A DNA stretch of 63,125 nt from positions 1-63,125 of the forward strand of contig PHBU01000024.1 of NCBI GenBank assembly GCA_002840685.1. Direction: 5' to 3'. This stretch comes from Chloroflexi bacterium HGW-Chloroflexi-6. GTDB taxonomy: Bacteria; Chloroflexota; Anaerolineae; Anaerolineales; Villigracilaceae. Each line of letters opens with the position of its first letter. Within the stretch, counting starts at the first letter, position 1. Made by a program: the position numbers and the translations under genes. Of this stretch, positions 23,598 through 31,466 are shown piece by piece. Under the pieces are notes generated by a model that was not told where the DNA came from, did no database searches, and saw only the letters and a program-made list of their open reading frames with translations.

Positions 23598-25208
23598 ATG
23601 CAGAATTATGAATACTCTTGGTTGATCGTTTGGGCAATCGTGGGGATTTTGATCGTTCGCCTGGGGGTGGGATACTGGGCGTCTAAAAAAGTGGAAACCA
23701 CCACTGATTACGTGCTTGCGGGCCGCCGCCTGCCGATCTGGATGGCAGCGCCCTCCATTATGGCCACCTGGTTTGCTGCTGAAACCTTGATGGGGTCGAG
23801 TTCTGAAGCCTATAAATATGGTTTGCAGGGTGTTATCTTCGACCCGTTTGGCGCAACCTTGTGTCTGGTGCTTTCGGGTTTGTTGATCGTGCGCCTGGCG
23901 CGCCGGGCTCAGTACGTCACCATCATGGATTTTTTCCAGCAGAGATATGGGACAGCTATGTCTGTGGTTGGTTCCGTAGCTCAGATCATTGGCTATTTTG
24001 GCTGGACGGCTGCCCAGATCGTGGCTGGCGGCGCAATTTTAAAAGCCCTGCTCGGTTGGGATTTGGCGGCTGGCATGGTGCTGGTGGCGGGTGTCGTGAC
24101 CATCTATACCATGGCGGGCGGCCTGTGGGCCGATACTGCGCTTGATTTTATGCAGATGTTCCTGACGATGGGCGGCCTGCTGATCATTTTTGGCGGCATT
24201 CTCTGGGCTGTTGGCGGCTTGGATGCCTTCATTGGCATGGCTGGTGCCCAATATACGGATTATCCGTTTGCAATGGCGCCAACCGCAGAAGAAGGTTATC
24301 TCGGTTACCAAGGCACGCTTGGCTGGTTTTACTATGCTGCTGCCTGGATGGCGATCGGTCTCGGCTCCATCCCCGCTCAGGATTATCTGCAGCGTACCTG
24401 TGCTGCTCGCAATGAGAATGTTGCGGTTAAATCGACTTATATTGCTGCTTTTCTGTACATTACTTTCGGGGTGCTCTCGCCTTTTATCGGGATGGCAGCT
24501 TATACGGCAATTGGACCGGAAATTGTTGCTGATGAAACGCAGTTCATCTTGATCACGATGGCGATGAAATACCTGAACCCGATACTGGTTGCGCTGTTTG
24601 TCGCAGCCCTGGCTTCTGCTTTGATGTCGACTTCAGACAGCTCCATGCTGGCCGGAGCAACCATGTTCACCGAGAATATTGTCAAAGTTTTCAAGCCTGA
24701 TCTGTCTGACAAGACTCAATTGTTTTTGACCCGCGCTGCGCTGGTGGTGAGCGGTGTCTTGAGCCTTGTGATCGCACTCTGGGCGCAGTCGATCTACGAA
24801 CTGGCGGTGCTGGCCAATACCTGCATCCTGGTCGGAATGGTGGCACCTTATGTGATTGGTATGTATTGGAAAAAGGCCAATCATATTGGCGCGTTGGTAT
24901 CGTTCTTCTCCGGCTCGATTTCGTGGATCTTCCTGTCGATTTATTATTACTATGCGCCCGAATTTGGCACCTTTGCCATCTGCGAAGGCGATTTATACTG
25001 CTCTCTGTGGGACGCTGTTTATATCGGCTCGGCACCAGCTTTCCTGATCTCGGTGGTGGCCTTCATTGTGGCCTCGCTCGCTACCGGCAAGATCGACCCG
25101 CCAAAGATCCTGAAAGACATCTACGGCAAGCCGGTCAGCATGAAGAATGCCCTCGGTTGGAGCAATCTGAACGAGGAGCCGGCCGCTGATACAACATCCG
25201 GAGATTGA
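23598..25208 (+). CDS. Sodium:solute symporter (SSS family), second copy
   Basis: 536 residues from ATG 23598 (GGAGGG upstream); the open frame continues back over the terminator, but that part is not likely used. About 13 membrane helices, with G-R-R-L-P-I-W-M-A-A and A-S-A-L-M-S-T-S-D-S-S-M-L-A-G. It is clearly a paralogue of the symporter at 14083 in sequence and in a Cys pair in the late outer loop (I-C-E-G-D-L-Y-C). It probably brings in a substrate for the dehydrogenase before it or the AOR/aminotransferase genes after it. Confidence 0.92.
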   Translation: MQNYEYSWLIVWAIVGILIVRLGVGYWASKKVETTTDYVLAGRRLPIWMAAPSIMATWFAAETLMGSSSEAYKYGLQGVIFDPFGATLCLVLSGLLIVRLARRAQYVTIMDFFQQRYGTAMSVVGSVAQIIGYFGWTAAQIVAGGAILKALLGWDLAAGMVLVAGVVTIYTMAGGLWADTALDFMQMFLTMGGLLIIFGGILWAVGGLDAFIGMAGAQYTDYPFAMAPTAEEGYLGYQGTLGWFYYAAAWMAIGLGSIPAQDYLQRTCAARNENVAVKSTYIAAFLYITFGVLSPFIGMAAYTAIGPEIVADETQFILITMAMKYLNPILVALFVAALASALMSTSDSSMLAGATMFTENIVKVFKPDLSDKTQLFLTRAALVVSGVLSLVIALWAQSIYELAVLANTCILVGMVAPYVIGMYWKKANHIGALVSFFSGSISWIFLSIYYYYAPEFGTFAICEGDLYCSLWDAVYIGSAPAFLISVVAFIVASLATGKIDPPKILKDIYGKPVSMKNALGWSNLNEEPAADTTSGD

Positions 25209-25228
25209 TTATTCGAGATAATTGTTAC

Positions 25229-25260
25229 AACTCAGGCCACGTTAGAGCGTGGCCTGAGTT
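25229..25260 (+). terminator. Strong hairpin after the second symporter gene
   Basis: AACTCAGGCCACG and CGTGGCCTGAGTT, 13-bp perfect stem with a 6-base loop; only a weak T-rich tail. Confidence 0.7.
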
Positions 25261-25342
25261 GCATATTTCGGCAGAAAACAGCAAAAAAATGTCAAAAACA
25301 TTCAATAAATTTTGATATTGTGTTGTTTTCGGAAAATTCTGA

Positions 25343-25371
25343 TTGCCTATTCGATTTACCAACCTTATAAT
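25343..25371 (+). promoter_or_regulatory. Promoter of the first AOR gene (TTGCCT-N17-TATAAT)
   Basis: TTGCCT (25343-25348) and TATAAT (25366-25371) with 17-base spacing, about 50 bases before the ATG. Confidence 0.65.
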
Positions 25372-25423
25372 TAACTTATCTATTGAATACTCTGTAAATT
25401 GTCTTCTCCAAGGAGGTTATGCC

Positions 25424-27361
25424 ATGTCGCACGGTTATAACGGGAAAATTCTACACGTGGATTTAACCAAAGGTACGCTGACGGTTGAAACGCCCCCTGA
25501 GCAGTTCTACCGCACCTATATGGGCGGGTCTGCCATGGGGCTTTATTATATTTTGAAGGAAATGCCGGCTGGTGTGGACCCGCTCGCCCCTGAAAATGTA
25601 CTGACCATTTTTGCCAGTGTGACCACCGGGGCGAGCATCAGCGGGCAGAGCCGTGTCAATATGAATGCCAAATCTCCGATCAACGGCGCAATTGGCGATT
25701 CTCAAGGTGGCGGATTTTTCCCGGCGGAGTTGAAATTTGCCGGGTTTGACGGCATCGTCGTTAGGGGAAAAGCAGCGAAACCGGTCTATCTCTGGATCAA
25801 GGACGGCGTGGCAGCCTTGAAAGACGCCTCCCATTTGGCGGGCAAGGTGACGGGTGAGGTTGATTCCGCGCTGAAAGCAGAATTGGGTGACGATAAAATC
25901 GAAATCCTGCAACACGGCCCGGCGGCGGAGAAAGGTGTCCTTTATTCCAGCATGTTGAGTATGTCCAATCGTAATAACGGGCGCACCGGCATGGGCCTGG
26001 TGGCGGCCTCCAAAAACCTGAAGGCGGTTGTGGTGCGTGGCACGCAGAAACCCGCGATCGCCGACCAGAAATCGCTGACAGCGTTGAATCGCATGGGTCC
26101 AAAGGAAATGCCGAACAATCCTGACATGGACGGGTTGGCGAAATACGGTACGGCCAGCGTGGTCAACGCGCAGCATTCGATGGGTACATTGCCGACCCGC
26201 AATTATAACGAGGGCGCATTTGAGTTTGCCGAGGATATCAGCGGCGAGAAATTGTATGACGAGTATCTGCGCGGCGCAGCGGAGGGCAAACAGGACAAGC
26301 AGGGTCGCGATACCTGCTATGCCTGCGTAGTGCGTTGCAAGCGCGTGGTGGAGCTTGGCGATGGCAAATACAAGGTCGATCATTATTACGGCGGGCCTGA
26401 ATACGAAACCATCGGTACGTTTGGGTCTTATTGCGGCATCAAGGATTTGGCGGCGATTTCGCTTGCCAATCAGATTGCGAACATGTATGCGGTCGACAGC
26501 ATTGCCTGCGGGGCAACGATCGCGTTTGCGATGGAGTGCTTCGAGAAGGGTATCATCACCAAGGAACAAACCGGCGGCATCGAACTGAAATTCGGCGATG
26601 CGGATGCGATGCTGCAGGTGCTGAATGAAATTGTGACCGCTTCGACCTCGCTCGGCAAACTGCTCGGCCAGGGTTCGGAACGGGCTGCCGCGGTTTGGGG
26701 CAACGGCGCGGATGAGTGCCTGATCACGGTCAAGGGTGCAGAAGCCCCGGCTCACATGCCGCAGGCCAAACGCTCACTGGCGCTGATCTACGCGGTCAAC
26801 CCGTTTGGCGCGGATCATCAATCCAGCGAGCATGACTGGATGATCGAAGAGGGCATTGCCTCTGATCTGTATATGAGCCGTCTGGGGCTTTTGGGGCTGA
26901 ACAATAAGCTTGAACCGCTCAGCCTGGGCGCGGAGAAGGTTAAATTTGCTTACCTGGGTGAGGTGTTCTACTCCATGCTCGATACGGTCGAGCTGTGCCA
27001 GTTTGTCTGGGGACCGGGCTGGACGCTCTATGGCCCGCAGGAAACCGCTGACATGGTCAAGGCTGTCACGGGCTGGGATGTGGATGTGGATGAACTGATG
27101 GCGGTTGGTGAGCGTCGCCTGAACCTGATGCGTGTTTTCAACGCCCGCGAGGGTTTCGACCGCAAACAGGACAAACTGCCCAAGAAATTCTACAAAGCCC
27201 TGCAGGGCGAAGGCCCCACTGCCGGGATTGCGCTGACCCACGAGGAAGTCGAATTTGCGCTCGATGAGTATTACAAACTGGCCGGTTGGACGAATGACGG
27301 CAAACCGACCAAATCTAAGCTTGAAAAACTCGGTCTGGCCTGGGCGGGGGAACTACTTTAG
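25424..27361 (+). CDS. Aldehyde:ferredoxin oxidoreductase family protein, first copy
   Basis: 645 residues from ATG 25424 (AGGAGG 8 bases upstream; the frame runs earlier). Tungsten/molybdenum-bis-pterin enzyme family that oxidises aldehydes to acids while reducing ferredoxin. [4Fe-4S] ligands are visible: C298-x2-C301-x3-C305 and C525, as in the archaeal enzyme. The N-terminal pterin-binding region has L-H-V-D-L-T-K-G and T-G-A-S-I-S-G-Q-S-R. In this locus it could oxidise aldehydes made by the aminotransferases. Co-directional with the aminotransferase after it, but a terminator intervenes. Substrate is not known. Confidence 0.92.
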   Translation: MSHGYNGKILHVDLTKGTLTVETPPEQFYRTYMGGSAMGLYYILKEMPAGVDPLAPENVLTIFASVTTGASISGQSRVNMNAKSPINGAIGDSQGGGFFPAELKFAGFDGIVVRGKAAKPVYLWIKDGVAALKDASHLAGKVTGEVDSALKAELGDDKIEILQHGPAAEKGVLYSSMLSMSNRNNGRTGMGLVAASKNLKAVVVRGTQKPAIADQKSLTALNRMGPKEMPNNPDMDGLAKYGTASVVNAQHSMGTLPTRNYNEGAFEFAEDISGEKLYDEYLRGAAEGKQDKQGRDTCYACVVRCKRVVELGDGKYKVDHYYGGPEYETIGTFGSYCGIKDLAAISLANQIANMYAVDSIACGATIAFAMECFEKGIITKEQTGGIELKFGDADAMLQVLNEIVTASTSLGKLLGQGSERAAAVWGNGADECLITVKGAEAPAHMPQAKRSLALIYAVNPFGADHQSSEHDWMIEEGIASDLYMSRLGLLGLNNKLEPLSLGAEKVKFAYLGEVFYSMLDTVELCQFVWGPGWTLYGPQETADMVKAVTGWDVDVDELMAVGERRLNLMRVFNAREGFDRKQDKLPKKFYKALQGEGPTAGIALTHEEVEFALDEYYKLAGWTNDGKPTKSKLEKLGLAWAGELL

Positions 27362-27374
27362 TTATATGGTTAAG

Positions 27375-27416
27375 AAGGTTGGAAGGTTGCAGGTTTTGCG
27401 ACTTTCCAACCTTTTT
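27375..27416 (+). terminator. Terminator after the first AOR gene
   Basis: AAGGTTGGAA (27375-27384) and TTCCAACCTT (27404-27413) form a stem that runs into a TTTTT tract. Confidence 0.7.
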
Positions 27417-27453
27417 CTTTCCAACTTTTCAACCTTTCAACTTTTCAATCTGG
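27404..27453. repeat. Degenerate tandem repeat of TTTCAACTTT-like units
   Basis: Pyrimidine-rich stretch with about five partly overlapping copies of TTCCAAC or TTTCAAC just before an aminotransferase gene; its first part is also the right arm of the terminator. It ends 8 bases before the ATG, where there is only a weak GGA Shine-Dalgarno. Confidence 0.5.
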
Positions 27454-27460
27454 AACTCCT

Positions 27461-28738
27461 ATGACCCAACTTTACGATCAAAACTTTCCCCACATGTCGC
27501 CTGTCTGGTCGCGGATTTTCCCGATCGAGGCCGAACGCGCTGAGGGGAGTTACATTTATGCGATGGATGGCAGAAAATATCTGGATTTCACCTGCGGCAT
27601 CGGCGTGACCAACACCGGCCACTGCCACCCCAGGGTGGTTGAAGCCATTCGGGCGCAGGCCGGACTGTTCCTGCATGCCCAGGCCAATATCGTTGTTCAT
27701 CAGCCGATGTTGCAGATGATTGAAGAACTGCGCAGCATCGTCCACCCCTCGATCGATGGATTCTTTTTCAGTAACTCAGGGGCTGAGGCGGTTGAAGGTG
27801 CACTAAAATTGGCGCGCGCTGCAACCAACCGCCAGGCCGTGATCGTTTTTACCGGTTCCTTTCACGGTCGCACCGGTCAGACCATGGCGCTGACCACATC
27901 CAAGACCGGCTATAAAGGCGCGGCGCAGGTGCTGCCGTCCGGCGTTTACGTGACACCTTTTCCGTATGCCTATAAACTCGGTTTGAGCGAAGAGCAGGCC
28001 AGCGTCTATGCTCTTGAATCGCTGGATGAACTGCTCGTCAGCCAGATCGCCCCACACGATGTCGCCGCGATTTTGATCGAGCCGGTCCTGGGCGAGGGCG
28101 GATATGTCCCGCCGCCGCTTTCCTTTATGCAGGGCCTGCGCGAACGCTGTGACAAGTATGGCATCCTGCTAATTTTCGATGAAGTCCAGAGCGGGTTTGG
28201 CCGCACCGGCAAGTGGTTCGCGCAGGAGCACTACAACATCGTTCCTGACATCATGACGGCGGCCAAGGGCATCGCCTCCGGGCTGCCGCTTTCAGGCGTT
28301 TTCAGCCGCTTGGAACTGATGAGAAAATGGCAGACTGGCTCGCACGGTGGAACGTATGGCGGCAACGCGGTCGCCATGGCGGCGGGTGTGGCCACCATAC
28401 GGGCAATAAAAGAAGAAAAAATGCTCGAAAACGCCAACGCGCGCGGGTTGCAGCTCCAGACCGGCTTGCGCAAACTCCAGGAGGAATACCCGCAAATCGG
28501 CGATGTGCGCGGCCTGGGTTTGATGATCGGCGCCGAGTTCGAAGTGGATGGTGATTACCGCAAGGCCAAGCCAGTGGTTCAGTCGATTGTCAAAGCTGCC
28601 GAAGAACGCGGCTTGCTCTTGCTCTCGTGCGGCACGTTTGACTCGACCATCCGCTGGATCCCGCCTTTGAACGTGACTGAGGCGCAGGTTAAAGATGCCC
28701 TCGATATTTTTGGTGCATCCCTGAAGCAAACCTTGTAA
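27461..28738 (+). CDS. Class-III aminotransferase (4-aminobutyrate aminotransferase-like)
   Basis: 425 residues. PLP enzyme with S-N-S-G-A-E-A-V-E-G-A-L-K-L-A, G-S-F-H-G-R-T, I-F-D-E-V-Q-S-G-F-G-R-T-G and A-A-K-G-I-A-S-G-L-P (Schiff-base lysine); G-T-Y-G-G-N and the C-terminal I-R-W-I-P-P-L-N fit the GABA/acetylornithine branch. With PatA and an aldehyde-oxidising enzyme it would complete putrescine to succinate semialdehyde via GABA. The start has no good Shine-Dalgarno; the upstream gap is the TTTCAAC repeat. GABA preference is inferred. Confidence 0.88.
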   Translation: MTQLYDQNFPHMSPVWSRIFPIEAERAEGSYIYAMDGRKYLDFTCGIGVTNTGHCHPRVVEAIRAQAGLFLHAQANIVVHQPMLQMIEELRSIVHPSIDGFFFSNSGAEAVEGALKLARAATNRQAVIVFTGSFHGRTGQTMALTTSKTGYKGAAQVLPSGVYVTPFPYAYKLGLSEEQASVYALESLDELLVSQIAPHDVAAILIEPVLGEGGYVPPPLSFMQGLRERCDKYGILLIFDEVQSGFGRTGKWFAQEHYNIVPDIMTAAKGIASGLPLSGVFSRLELMRKWQTGSHGGTYGGNAVAMAAGVATIRAIKEEKMLENANARGLQLQTGLRKLQEEYPQIGDVRGLGLMIGAEFEVDGDYRKAKPVVQSIVKAAEERGLLLLSCGTFDSTIRWIPPLNVTEAQVKDALDIFGASLKQTL

Positions 28739-28742
28739 AATA

Positions 28743-28776
28743 AAACCGGGTTTTCCCATCAGGAAAACCCGGTTTT
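28743..28776. terminator. Bidirectional terminator
   Basis: AAACCGGGTTTTCC and GGAAAACCCGGTTT, 14-bp perfect stem, with T-tracts on both sides; serves the aminotransferase (plus) and the cyclase (minus). Confidence 0.92.
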
Positions 28777-28783
28777 TCGCACC

Positions 28784-30022
28784 TTAAGAATTCCGTTTGC
28801 CGGTCAAGAGCCAGGTTTCCATATCGCCCTTGCCTTTGACGAAAACTTTCCCGCGTGGGACGCAAACGAACTCATCTTTGAGCAGTTCATAGGTTTGATG
28901 GGTGATTTGAATCCCCGCGCCGGGGGCCCGGCTTGACATGCGGCTGGCGATATTGACGGTGTCTCCCCACAGATCGTAACTGATTTTCTTTTGCCCGATC
29001 ACCCCGGCGATTAGCGGACCGCTGTGAATGCCGATCCGGAAATTAATTTTGTATACCGAGAAGTAATAGGTTTTGGTAAAGGCCTGAATTTCGAGCGCGA
29101 GTTCGGCCAGGGCCTGGGCATGGTTGGCGCGCGGCTGCGGGAGACCTGCCGCGACGATGTAACAATCGCCAACAGTTTTGATCTTTTCCAACCCGCGCTT
29201 TTCAGCCAGGCGGTCAAAATGCGAAAAGACCGCGCTGAGCATGTTTACCAGTTCCCGCGGAGACATGCGGCTCGACATGCTAGTGAAATTGACCATGTCT
29301 GCGAACAAAACGCTGGCTTCATTGAACTGCTCGGCGATCATCGGCACGGTGCTTTCATCAAGCAATGAATTCTTGACCTGGGCGGCAACTTTTGCCGGGA
29401 AAATACTGTTCAGCAGGCGGTCCGTTTTGGTTTGCTCATCTTTCAGGTTTTGCCGAACGCGGTCACGCTGCGCAAAGACAAATGTGATCAGGTAATACCC
29501 GGTATTTGCTGTTGCAAACAGGCTGGCAACGAACCAGAATGACAACAACCCGTCAGGCAGGCTTGAAATCATTGCCTGATCAGGCTGAACGATCAAACCG
29601 CCCAGTGCAACGATGGCGTAAAAAAGCGCCAATCCGCTGGCCCGATTTGGGAGCAATACCAGCGCCAGCGCGGGAGCCGTCAGGGCGTAAATGAGCAGCC
29701 CGGATTGTGTGAAGTTGCCGAGCAGGTAACCCAGGACGGCCACTGCCGCGATCGTCAGGGCCAGGTGAGCGGTGGTCAACCGTTCTTGAATCCGCCGCGA
29801 ACGCTTCAGGGCGATCAAGACCAGTCCATGCCAGGCAGCCCAGCCCAGGCAAATTCCGCCGGCCAGATTTTCGCCTGCCCAGAGCAGCGACAGGCCGATC
29901 AGAAGGGTCAGGGCGCTGCCGGTCAGAGTAGCCAACACAAAGAGCCGCTTGGCGGCTCTTTCATCCAGCGTATCGGTTAACGTTGTGCCCAAATTGAGTA
30001 AATTTTTGAAGGCTCGTTTCAC
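28784..30022 (-). CDS. Membrane-bound class-III adenylyl cyclase
   Basis: 412 residues from a GTG at 30022. The frame is open for 312 more codons, but those overlap the opposite-strand aminotransferase and have no coding look; no ATG exists in the N-terminal part, so GTG (or a nearby TTG) is used. About six membrane helices (residues 20-190) precede a catalytic domain: metal aspartates in F-A-D-M-V and T-V-G-D-C-Y, the adenine-selecting Lys (E-K-I-K-T-V-G-D) and Asp (Y-D-L-W-G-D) and the N/R pair in V-N-I-A-S-R. All residues for cAMP synthesis are present. It breaks into the aminotransferase/AOR block on the opposite strand. What its membrane part senses is unknown. Confidence 0.88.
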   Translation of the reverse strand: MKRAFKNLLNLGTTLTDTLDERAAKRLFVLATLTGSALTLLIGLSLLWAGENLAGGICLGWAAWHGLVLIALKRSRRIQERLTTAHLALTIAAVAVLGYLLGNFTQSGLLIYALTAPALALVLLPNRASGLALFYAIVALGGLIVQPDQAMISSLPDGLLSFWFVASLFATANTGYYLITFVFAQRDRVRQNLKDEQTKTDRLLNSIFPAKVAAQVKNSLLDESTVPMIAEQFNEASVLFADMVNFTSMSSRMSPRELVNMLSAVFSHFDRLAEKRGLEKIKTVGDCYIVAAGLPQPRANHAQALAELALEIQAFTKTYYFSVYKINFRIGIHSGPLIAGVIGQKKISYDLWGDTVNIASRMSSRAPGAGIQITHQTYELLKDEFVCVPRGKVFVKGKGDMETWLLTGKRNS

Positions 30023-30061
30023 AATTTTGATTTTATCAAAGGATGACAAATTCGGAGGCTC

Positions 30062-31417
30062 ATGCCAGAACTTGACCGTAATCGTCTTGAAAATCTCCTG
30101 CGCGAGGAAGAGCAAAAATTTTACGCTGACCACCCCAAATCTTATGAACTGTACCAGCGCGCGCGGAAGTCGCTGCAGGGCGGCGTGCCCATGCTGTGGA
30201 TGATCCGCTGGGCCGGTTCCTTCCCTGTTTTCGTCAAGGAAGCCAGGGGCGCGCACTTTACCGATGTGGATGGCCGCGATTACATCGATTTCTGCCTTGG
30301 CGATACCGGCGCGATGACTGGTCACGGCCCTGCCGCAACGCTCAAAGCCATTGCCGAGCAGGCCGCCAAAGGCATTACGCTCATGCTGCCCTACGAAGAT
30401 GTCATCAGCGTTGGCGAAGAACTTCAGCGCCGTTTTGGTCTGCCGCTCTGGCAGTTTGCGCTGACCGCCACCGATGCCAACCGCCATGTTTTGCGCATGG
30501 CGCGTATGATCACAGGCCGCCCCAAAGTGCTGGTTTTCAACTACTGCTACCACGGCACCGTTGACGAAACCTTTGTCATCCTCGACGAGGAAGGCACCCC
30601 GATCTCGCGCCCGAACAATATGGGTCCGCAGGTTGACCCAACTTACACCACCAAAGTTATCGAATTTAATGATGTGGCCGCGCTGGAAATTTCGCTCGCT
30701 GCCGGGGATGTTGCCGCGGTTTTGGCGGAACCCGTCATGACGAACATCGGCATCATCCACCCGGAGCCTGGCTACCACGACTATTTGCGTGAACTGACCC
30801 GGCGCACCGGCACGCTGCTCATCATCGACGAGACTCACACCATCTGCGCTGGCCCCGGAGGCTACACCGCCGCTCACGGGCTTCAGCCGGATTTCCTGAC
30901 CGTAGGCAAGCCCCTGGCGGGGGGTGTCCCGGCTGCGGTCTACGGATTTACCCAACAAGTGGCGGATGAATTCGTCGCCCGGCTGGATGTCAACGATTCG
31001 GACGTGGGCGGCATTGGCGGCACGCTGGCCGGGAATGCACTCTCGATTGCGGCGATGAAGGCCACTCTGGAAAATGTTCTGACCCCTGAATTCTACGAGA
31101 AAGCGATCGCTTTGCAGGAAAAATTCACCGCCGGGGTCGAATCGGTTATCGCGGAATACAATCTGCCCTGGATCGTCAAGCGTCTCGGTAATCGTTCAGA
31201 ATACTGGTTCCGCCCGCGCCCACCCAGGAATGGCGGCGAGGCGGCTGCGGCCATCGACCATGAACTGGACCGTTATATGCACCTGTACATGCTCAATCGC
31301 GGCATCCTGATGACTCCCTTCCATAACATGGCGCTTATTTCTCCTGAAACCACCCAGGCGGATGTGGATTATCACACCCGAATTTTCCGCGCTGCGGTGG
31401 GATCGTTGTTTGATTGA
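30062..31417 (+). CDS. Class-III aminotransferase of aspartate aminotransferase-family type
   Basis: 451 residues. PLP fold-type I enzyme; N-Y-C-Y-H-G-T-V-D, the cofactor aspartate in I-I-D-E-T-H-T and the Schiff-base lysine in V-G-K-P-L-A-G-G-V-P are visible. It has an N-terminal helical extension (about residues 1-40) rich in Glu/Arg. The usual S-G-T/S-G-A glycine loop reads L-T-A-T-D-A-N, an unusual phosphate-loop variant. ATG at 30062 with GGAGG upstream; 40 bases from the cyclase start, so the two share one divergent promoter region. Immediately followed by a repeat and the second AOR gene, probably one transcript. Substrate unknown. Confidence 0.85.
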   Translation: MPELDRNRLENLLREEEQKFYADHPKSYELYQRARKSLQGGVPMLWMIRWAGSFPVFVKEARGAHFTDVDGRDYIDFCLGDTGAMTGHGPAATLKAIAEQAAKGITLMLPYEDVISVGEELQRRFGLPLWQFALTATDANRHVLRMARMITGRPKVLVFNYCYHGTVDETFVILDEEGTPISRPNNMGPQVDPTYTTKVIEFNDVAALEISLAAGDVAAVLAEPVMTNIGIIHPEPGYHDYLRELTRRTGTLLIIDETHTICAGPGGYTAAHGLQPDFLTVGKPLAGGVPAAVYGFTQQVADEFVARLDVNDSDVGGIGGTLAGNALSIAAMKATLENVLTPEFYEKAIALQEKFTAGVESVIAEYNLPWIVKRLGNRSEYWFRPRPPRNGGEAAAAIDHELDRYMHLYMLNRGILMTPFHNMALISPETTQADVDYHTRIFRAAVGSLFD

Positions 31418-31425
31418 TTGTGGTT

Positions 31426-31454
31426 GTAGGGGCGAAGCATTGCTTCGCCCCTAC
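31426..31454. repeat. Palindromic intercistronic repeat, copy 3
   Basis: GTAGGGGCGAAGC and GCTTCGCCCCTAC around ATT; the Shine-Dalgarno AGGAAGG of the second AOR gene begins one base after its end. Confidence 0.85.
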
Positions 31455-31466
31455 AGGAAGGCAAAT

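Noticed and set aside
25463..26755. 430-codon minus-strand open frame opposite the first AOR
   Set aside because: Antisense shadow of a well-supported AOR gene with full cluster ligands.
27404..27453. TTTCAACTTT-like repeats as a small CRISPR array
   Set aside because: Units are about 10 bases with no spacers and no cas genes nearby.
30023..30958. 312-codon N-terminal extension of the cyclase frame
   Set aside because: It lies opposite the fifth aminotransferase, which has all active-site motifs, and has no membrane or domain pattern.
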